DNA of 8,536 nucleotides. Origin: Myxococcales bacterium UBA5297 (lineage in GTDB: Bacteria > Myxococcota > Myxococcia > Myxococcales > UBA5297). Shown piece by piece: positions 6,101-8,536 of this stretch; the stretch's first letter is position 1; each line of letters starts with the position of its first letter. The notes under the pieces are model-generated. The model saw nothing but the letters and a program-made list of their open reading frames with translations, was not told the DNA's origin and made no database searches. The translations under genes were made by a program, and so were the position numbers. The DNA is taken from NCBI GenBank assembly GCA_002408385.1, contig DHSB01000102.1:43269-51804 (forward strand), in the 5' to 3' direction.

Positions 6101-8239
6101 CTCAGCGCGCAGCGTATCGACCAGGTACTCCCAGTCCTTGCGCTCGCGGTAGATGCGCGACAGCGCGCGCATCGCCGGGAAGTGGTCGGGCGAGAGGGTG
6201 AGCACCTCCTGATAGGCGCCGATCGCGTCGTCGAGCCGGTCGAGCTTCTCCTCGAGCAGCTCGCCCGCCTTGAAGATGAGCCCGGCCGCCTGTTCGGGCG
6301 AAGGCGTCATCTCCGCCTCTTGGCGGTACATGTCGACCAGCTTCTCCCACTGGCCCGACTGCGCGTAGAGCTTGCCCAAGGCCTTGAGCGCGGGCAGGTA
6401 GGTAGCCGAGAGGCCGAGCAACTTCTGGTAGGTCGCGATAGCGCGGTCGCGATCTTTGAGCTTCTCCTCGAAGATCTCGGCGTTGGTGTGCAGCAACGAG
6501 ATCATCTCCTTGGCATCGCTGGCGAGCGAGGCCTCGGTCTCATTGATGCGCAGCAGCTCTTCCCAGCGGTCCGCGCGCTCGCACAGGCGGGCGAGGTTGC
6601 GCAGGGTCGGCAGGTGATCGGCGACGACCTCGAGCACGCGCTGCAGCGTGGCGATGGCCGAATCGGTGTCCCCGCGGCGCTCCTCATGGATCGAGGCGAT
6701 GTGCGTGAGCACCGAGACGATCTGGTCGCGGTTCTGGGTGTGCCGCAGATCGTGCTCGTGCAGGGCGACGAGCTCGTCCCACTGTGCGTTGCGCTCGAAG
6801 ATGCGGATGAGCGCCTTCTGGGCCGGCAGGTAATCGGGCTGCAGGTCGAGGATCTGTCGATAGCAGGTCACCGCCTCGGCATCGCGCGAGAGGTTGACCT
6901 CGAGCAGCTCGGCCGCCTTGTAGAGGCGCGAGACCTTCTGCCGGGGGTCCTCGGTGGCCTCTATCTCGGCCGCCAGCACCTCGAGCAGCTCCTCCCAGCT
7001 CTGCTTGCGGTGGTAGAGCTTGCCAAGGCAGGCGACGGCCGAAGGGTGGGAGGGCGAGACCTCGAGCACCTTGCGGTAGCAGGCGATCGCCGCCTCCTCG
7101 TCGCCGAGCTTCTCCTCGGAGAGCGCGCCCAACCGCAGGTTGAGGGCGATGAGCTCGGCGGCGTCGGTCAGCTTCTCGACCCGCGCCCGCAGCACCCCGG
7201 CGAGCTCCTCCCAGCGGCAGGCGACCTCATAAACGCGAGCGAGCTCGTCGAGGATGATCGGGTCGTGCGGCGAGATCTTGCGCCCGGCCTCCAGCGCCGC
7301 GAGCGCGGCGTCCGGATGGCCCATCCGCTCGTGGACTCGGCTTATCCGGAAGAAGATGGGCGCAGAGCTCGCCCCTCCGCCCTCGGCCTCGGCCCGCAGC
7401 GCCGCGAGCATCTCCTCGGGTCGGCCTTCGCGCTCGGCCGAACGCTTGATCGCCGAGAGCACGCCCGGATCGCGCCGCTGAAGCTCGAAGGCGCGGCGAT
7501 AGAGCTCCGAGGCCTCGGACGGCTGGCTCAGCGGGCCCTCGCAGAGCTGGGCAGCCGAGATGAGGTAGTGGCACTTGAGCCCGGGGTCGGCGATGGCCTC
7601 GGCCAGTCGCAGGAACACGTCCTTGAGGCGCGCGGTGTCGCCGCGCGCCGCGTAGGCGCTCTCGAGCGCCGAGAGCACGCCGATGTCGCCCGGGGCACGC
7701 TCGAGGCACTGCTCGAGGATGGCGAAGGCCTCGTCCGACCTGCCCAGCTTGTCCTCGAGCACCGCGGCCTTCTCGACCATCAGCGCCACCCGCTCCGACT
7801 CGCTCCGGGCCGCCGCGGCCTCGGCGTCGAGCAGTTGCGCGGCCATCTGCCAGTTGCCCACCTCGCCGAAGAGCCTGCGGGCAGCCTGGATATTGGGCAC
7901 GAGCTTGGGCGCCAACCGGTAGGCGTTCTGGAAGCAGACGGCCGCGTTGCGCGCGTTCTTGAGGTGCTCGTTCCAGAGCAGGCCCATCTCGTAGTGCAGG
8001 ACCGCGGCACCCGCGTCGTTGCCCAGCGCCCTCGCCTCGCGCTCGTAGACCGCGATGAGCTCCCGAACCTCGGCCTCCGAGGGAACGAGCGGCTCGCCGT
8101 CCGGCGGCGGGAAGTCGAGCGCGGCGCGGGCAAGCTCGACGGCCACCTCGAGTCGCGGCGTCGAGCGCTGAGGCGCGGCAGGCTCGGCGAGGTCGATGTC
8201 GATGTCGTCGGGTACGAGGTTCTTTTCGAGCTCAGTCAT
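3158..8239 (-). CDS. Giant TPR-repeat protein with degenerate peptidase-like C-terminus
   Basis: Protein of 1693 residues, starting at the ATG with complement 8237-8239 and GAGGT five bases upstream; the open frame continues to the window edge, but that extension is Arg/Pro-rich with no better start. The N-terminus (1-57) is acidic then Pro-rich, with no signal peptide, so cytoplasmic. Residues 58-846 are eleven consecutive helical units, ten of exactly 72 residues and one of 69, each a pair of TPR-like hairpins with a Trp at position 1 in many (W130, W343, W415, W487, W559, W631, W703) and a pattern like AIxxYxxxLxLxPxHxPAL near the middle. Diverged units continue to about residue 1390. Residues about 1467-1693 resemble an M48-type peptidase fold: IVIGSEFVRRY, then a helix with RAAFN at 1536-1540 where HExxH would sit, then NWSADRAGLLLAGD at 1620-1633 in place of ExxAD. 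All presumed metal ligands are lost, so probably a non-catalytic scaffold. TPR arrays bind proteins; the partner is unknown. Monocistronic here. Confidence 0.9.
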   Translation of the reverse strand: MTELEKNLVPDDIDIDLAEPAAPQRSTPRLEVAVELARAALDFPPPDGEPLVPSEAEVRELIAVYEREARALGNDAGAAVLHYEMGLLWNEHLKNARNAAVCFQNAYRLAPKLVPNIQAARRLFGEVGNWQMAAQLLDAEAAAARSESERVALMVEKAAVLEDKLGRSDEAFAILEQCLERAPGDIGVLSALESAYAARGDTARLKDVFLRLAEAIADPGLKCHYLISAAQLCEGPLSQPSEASELYRRAFELQRRDPGVLSAIKRSAEREGRPEEMLAALRAEAEGGGASSAPIFFRISRVHERMGHPDAALAALEAGRKISPHDPIILDELARVYEVACRWEELAGVLRARVEKLTDAAELIALNLRLGALSEEKLGDEEAAIACYRKVLEVSPSHPSAVACLGKLYHRKQSWEELLEVLAAEIEATEDPRQKVSRLYKAAELLEVNLSRDAEAVTCYRQILDLQPDYLPAQKALIRIFERNAQWDELVALHEHDLRHTQNRDQIVSVLTHIASIHEERRGDTDSAIATLQRVLEVVADHLPTLRNLARLCERADRWEELLRINETEASLASDAKEMISLLHTNAEIFEEKLKDRDRAIATYQKLLGLSATYLPALKALGKLYAQSGQWEKLVDMYRQEAEMTPSPEQAAGLIFKAGELLEEKLDRLDDAIGAYQEVLTLSPDHFPAMRALSRIYRERKDWEYLVDTLRAEAAARSDCDERANTLFQVASLWEDEMSRTDLAIETYLEALALVPAHMPAFRALERLYGAQGAFKDLVSLHQRELEVSEPPEAKVAVLEKLAVLWSDHLADSAQAGGCYEQILALQPNHLMALKKLETLHPDKARRAEIRARIAEALSDARAAASMHLAALRDREAAGLQAEVSELRRAAELTPDDPRVAGAYERVLRQSGDWTNLAVWLERRVAGGAPESLGALRLRLGEVYEWRLGHLERALGCYRAVLETEPAHLAALAAARRLLVRRGEHAEVFKLLTSEGRAARDATTAIAAFLAAGRLAEEQLQDVSAARAAYQEVLARDPLDKQAGERLESLLALSGGGEQIAELHLNRARSRAGSGDQAGAAEEYLSAAKVFANQVKDGQQALEALDQALALAPDSAPALLLYGELCLAANRHAEAAQAFYRRIELGGDPRELAALHHRLGALLQDHLGDPGRATAHLQTALSVDPRNLDALERLGTIHLATRNWSGAADAYRRLVEADPDPKRLSRHLATFACIAEEGFGEHAAAATHYKRALDLAPSDAAIMDKLAGLYERLGKLDELSGLLEKQAIDAAAAGDRPRALTLRMRSGELWARQGDRIKAVQNYRFAVELSPESVPARAALADLLAKDPGAAPAAIEEHRNLLKVDPFRLESYHILYRLYANSRQLDRAVCAGHVLSFCKALTEAEVASFSEARGRVPQDTTEVLGADQLDLVLQHPSARHPLSDIMRAIGDQLHKLVDPGLDVLGVGRSDRLKPDNALYRAVKAPCSAFGIDKFDVYLSKRGAQLSLVNTDPLAIVIGSEFVRRYNQREQKFLLARAAFNLRNKMALAQKLEAGRLADLIGNAVRIALPEFDRLGTPDPETSKKIKKAMSGKALKLLEPAARELAESKSIDLKAWLQACNWSADRAGLLLAGDISAALQLMLREDPSITGVRLDSPEQIVAALRKRRDMFEVVAFILSDDHLKLRTRLRLSLA
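3161..3841 (-). other. C-terminal M48-like domain lacking metal ligands
   Basis: Residues 1467-1693 of the TPR protein. A strand-turn-strand (FDVYLSKRGAQLSLVNTDPLAIVIGSEFV, given here by its ends F1494 and V1522) leads into a helix whose position for HExxH reads R1536-A-A-F-N1540. About 80 residues later, N1620-W-S-A-D1624 occupies the place of the E-x-x-A-D ligand motif. The order and spacing suggest descent from an M48-like peptidase. This is inference from motif order, not a profile match. Confidence 0.4.
5702..8068 (-). repeat. 216-bp coding repeat: eleven units of the TPR array
   Basis: Residues 58-846 of the TPR protein divide at 58, 130, 202, 274, 343, 415, 487, 559, 631, 703 and 775. 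All units are 72 residues except the fourth (69). Sequence identity between units is moderate, so the duplications are old and the DNA units are not near-identical. The register weakens at 847-913 (67 residues), then returns at W914 (71) and 985 (72). Confidence 0.8.
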
Positions 8240-8244
8240 GTGAG

Positions 8245-8249
8245 ACCTC
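8245..8249 (-). promoter_or_regulatory. Shine-Dalgarno site deciding the TPR gene start
   Basis: On the minus strand GAGGT (complement of ACCTC) is five bases before the ATG at 8239. It is the only well-spaced site in the upstream open frame and sets the N-terminus at MTELEKN. Confidence 0.7.
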
Positions 8250-8285
8250 GGAACCAGGGGCGAATCGTGCGCCTCAGGCAGCAGG

Positions 8286-8297
8286 GGCGAGCGATGG
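8286..8297 (+). repeat. Copy of the 12-mer GGCGAGCGATGG
   Basis: The same 12-mer occurs at 779-790, over the start codon of the zinc-ribbon gene, and at 8473-8484. The copies at 779 and 8286 agree over 14 bases (GGGCGAGCGATGGG). It may be a short genomic repeat, a binding site, or a chance recurrence of a Shine-Dalgarno-plus-ATG arrangement. Confidence 0.35.
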
Positions 8298-8357
8298 GGG
8301 CCGGTGGAAGTGCAAGGGGCCGGGCGATGCGCCCAGATGTCCGCAAGACGAATGCGT

Positions 8358-8386
8358 TTTCTACCACAGCGCTGCCGCGCTTTGAA
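8358..8386 (-). promoter_or_regulatory. Candidate extended -10 promoter of the TPR gene
   Basis: Read on the minus strand: TTCAAA (complement of 8381-8386), 17 bases, then TAGAAA (complement of 8358-8363), the latter preceded by TGG as an extended -10. Each hexamer matches the sigma-70 consensus at four of six positions and the spacing is ideal. The predicted start near 8350 gives a leader of about 110 bases. The spacer holds the perfect palindrome CAGCGCTG (8367-8374), a possible operator. Confidence 0.45.
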
Positions 8387-8489
8387 CACAACGGTCCCGG
8401 GAGACAGCGGCCGGTCGCGCTCTTTGGCGGTGGTCAGGCGGCCCCGCCGCGCGCGGCGCCGAAGGGGCCCCCGGCGAGCGATGGCCCGA

Positions 8490-8527
8490 GCGCAAAGCCG
8501 GGCCGCCCCCGCGCGCCGGCTTTGTGC
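8490..8527. terminator. Strong hairpin near the window edge, possible terminator of a neighbour
   Basis: Bases 8490-8501 pair with 8516-8527 over twelve base pairs including one G-T; the core is CAAAGCCGG/CCGGCTTTG. The loop is 14 bases. There is no T-run on either side. Its place upstream of the TPR promoter suits a terminator for a gene to the right of the window, but a regulatory role is also possible. Confidence 0.35.
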
Positions 8528-8536
8528 CGCGCGCAT

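Larger units (their letters stand above)
8240..8536. other. Upstream region of the TPR gene
   Basis: No supported gene lies here. It contains a candidate minus-strand promoter (8358-8386), two copies of GGCGAGCGATGG (8286-8297 and 8473-8484), a small GGGCG/CGCCC hairpin (8322-8334) and a strong hairpin near the edge (8490-8527). A plus-strand frame is open from the ATG at 8294 to the window end and cannot be excluded as the start of a divergent gene, though it has no recognisable content. Confidence 0.5.

Noticed and set aside
3158..8239. Possible sequencing frameshifts or fused genes inside the very long TPR frame
   Set aside because: The 72-residue register and codon composition continue without a break, and one frame carries repeat signal throughout, so a single intact gene is the simplest reading.
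8240..8536. N-terminal extension of the TPR protein to the window edge
   Set aside because: The frame is open, but the extra 99 residues are Arg/Pro-rich without structure, whereas the ATG at 8239 has GAGGT at five bases and begins an acidic segment typical of a true N-terminus. A promoter-like sequence also lies within the extension.

Overview
The window is strongly GC-rich, with G/C favoured at third codon positions. It carries a very large cytoplasmic TPR protein and uncharacterised zinc-ribbon and PH-like proteins. This content best fits a myxobacterium-like (Myxococcota / former Deltaproteobacteria) chromosome. That placement is inferred from gene content and composition; no marker gene is present. 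There is no sign of phage, IS element, CRISPR array, tRNA or rRNA.

Layout: positions 1-348 hold no convincing gene but contain two adjacent hairpins. Three plus-strand genes follow. The first is a small two-helix membrane protein (349-666). The second is a 214-residue protein with 16 cysteines, all placed as zinc-ribbon-type pairs (787-1431). The third is a 443-residue protein with two tandem beta-rich, apparently PH-like modules, a Glu-rich linker and a separate C-terminal domain (1645-2976). Each start of the last two has a clear Shine-Dalgarno sequence, and GC-rich hairpins lie in the gaps. The plus-strand group meets a convergent minus-strand gene at about 2977-3157, where a long imperfect hairpin sits just past the stop of that gene and may serve as a terminator for both directions.

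Most of the window (3158-8239, minus strand) is one 1693-residue TPR protein. Its first half is built on a strict 72-residue (216 bp) register. Its C-terminus looks like an M48-type metallopeptidase fold whose metal-binding residues are all replaced, so it may be a pseudoenzyme; this is my own by-eye reading and is unproven. Positions 8240-8536 are its upstream region, with a candidate extended -10 promoter, a short palindrome in the promoter spacer, a repeated 12-base element and a strong hairpin near the edge.

How the genes work together cannot be read directly. The zinc-ribbon and PH-like genes look like a functional pair by adjacency and orientation. The TPR protein is separate and convergent. 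Nothing proves a new system. The best leads are the degenerate peptidase-like C-terminus, a well-placed internal start codon in the PH-like gene, and the split zinc-ribbon architecture.
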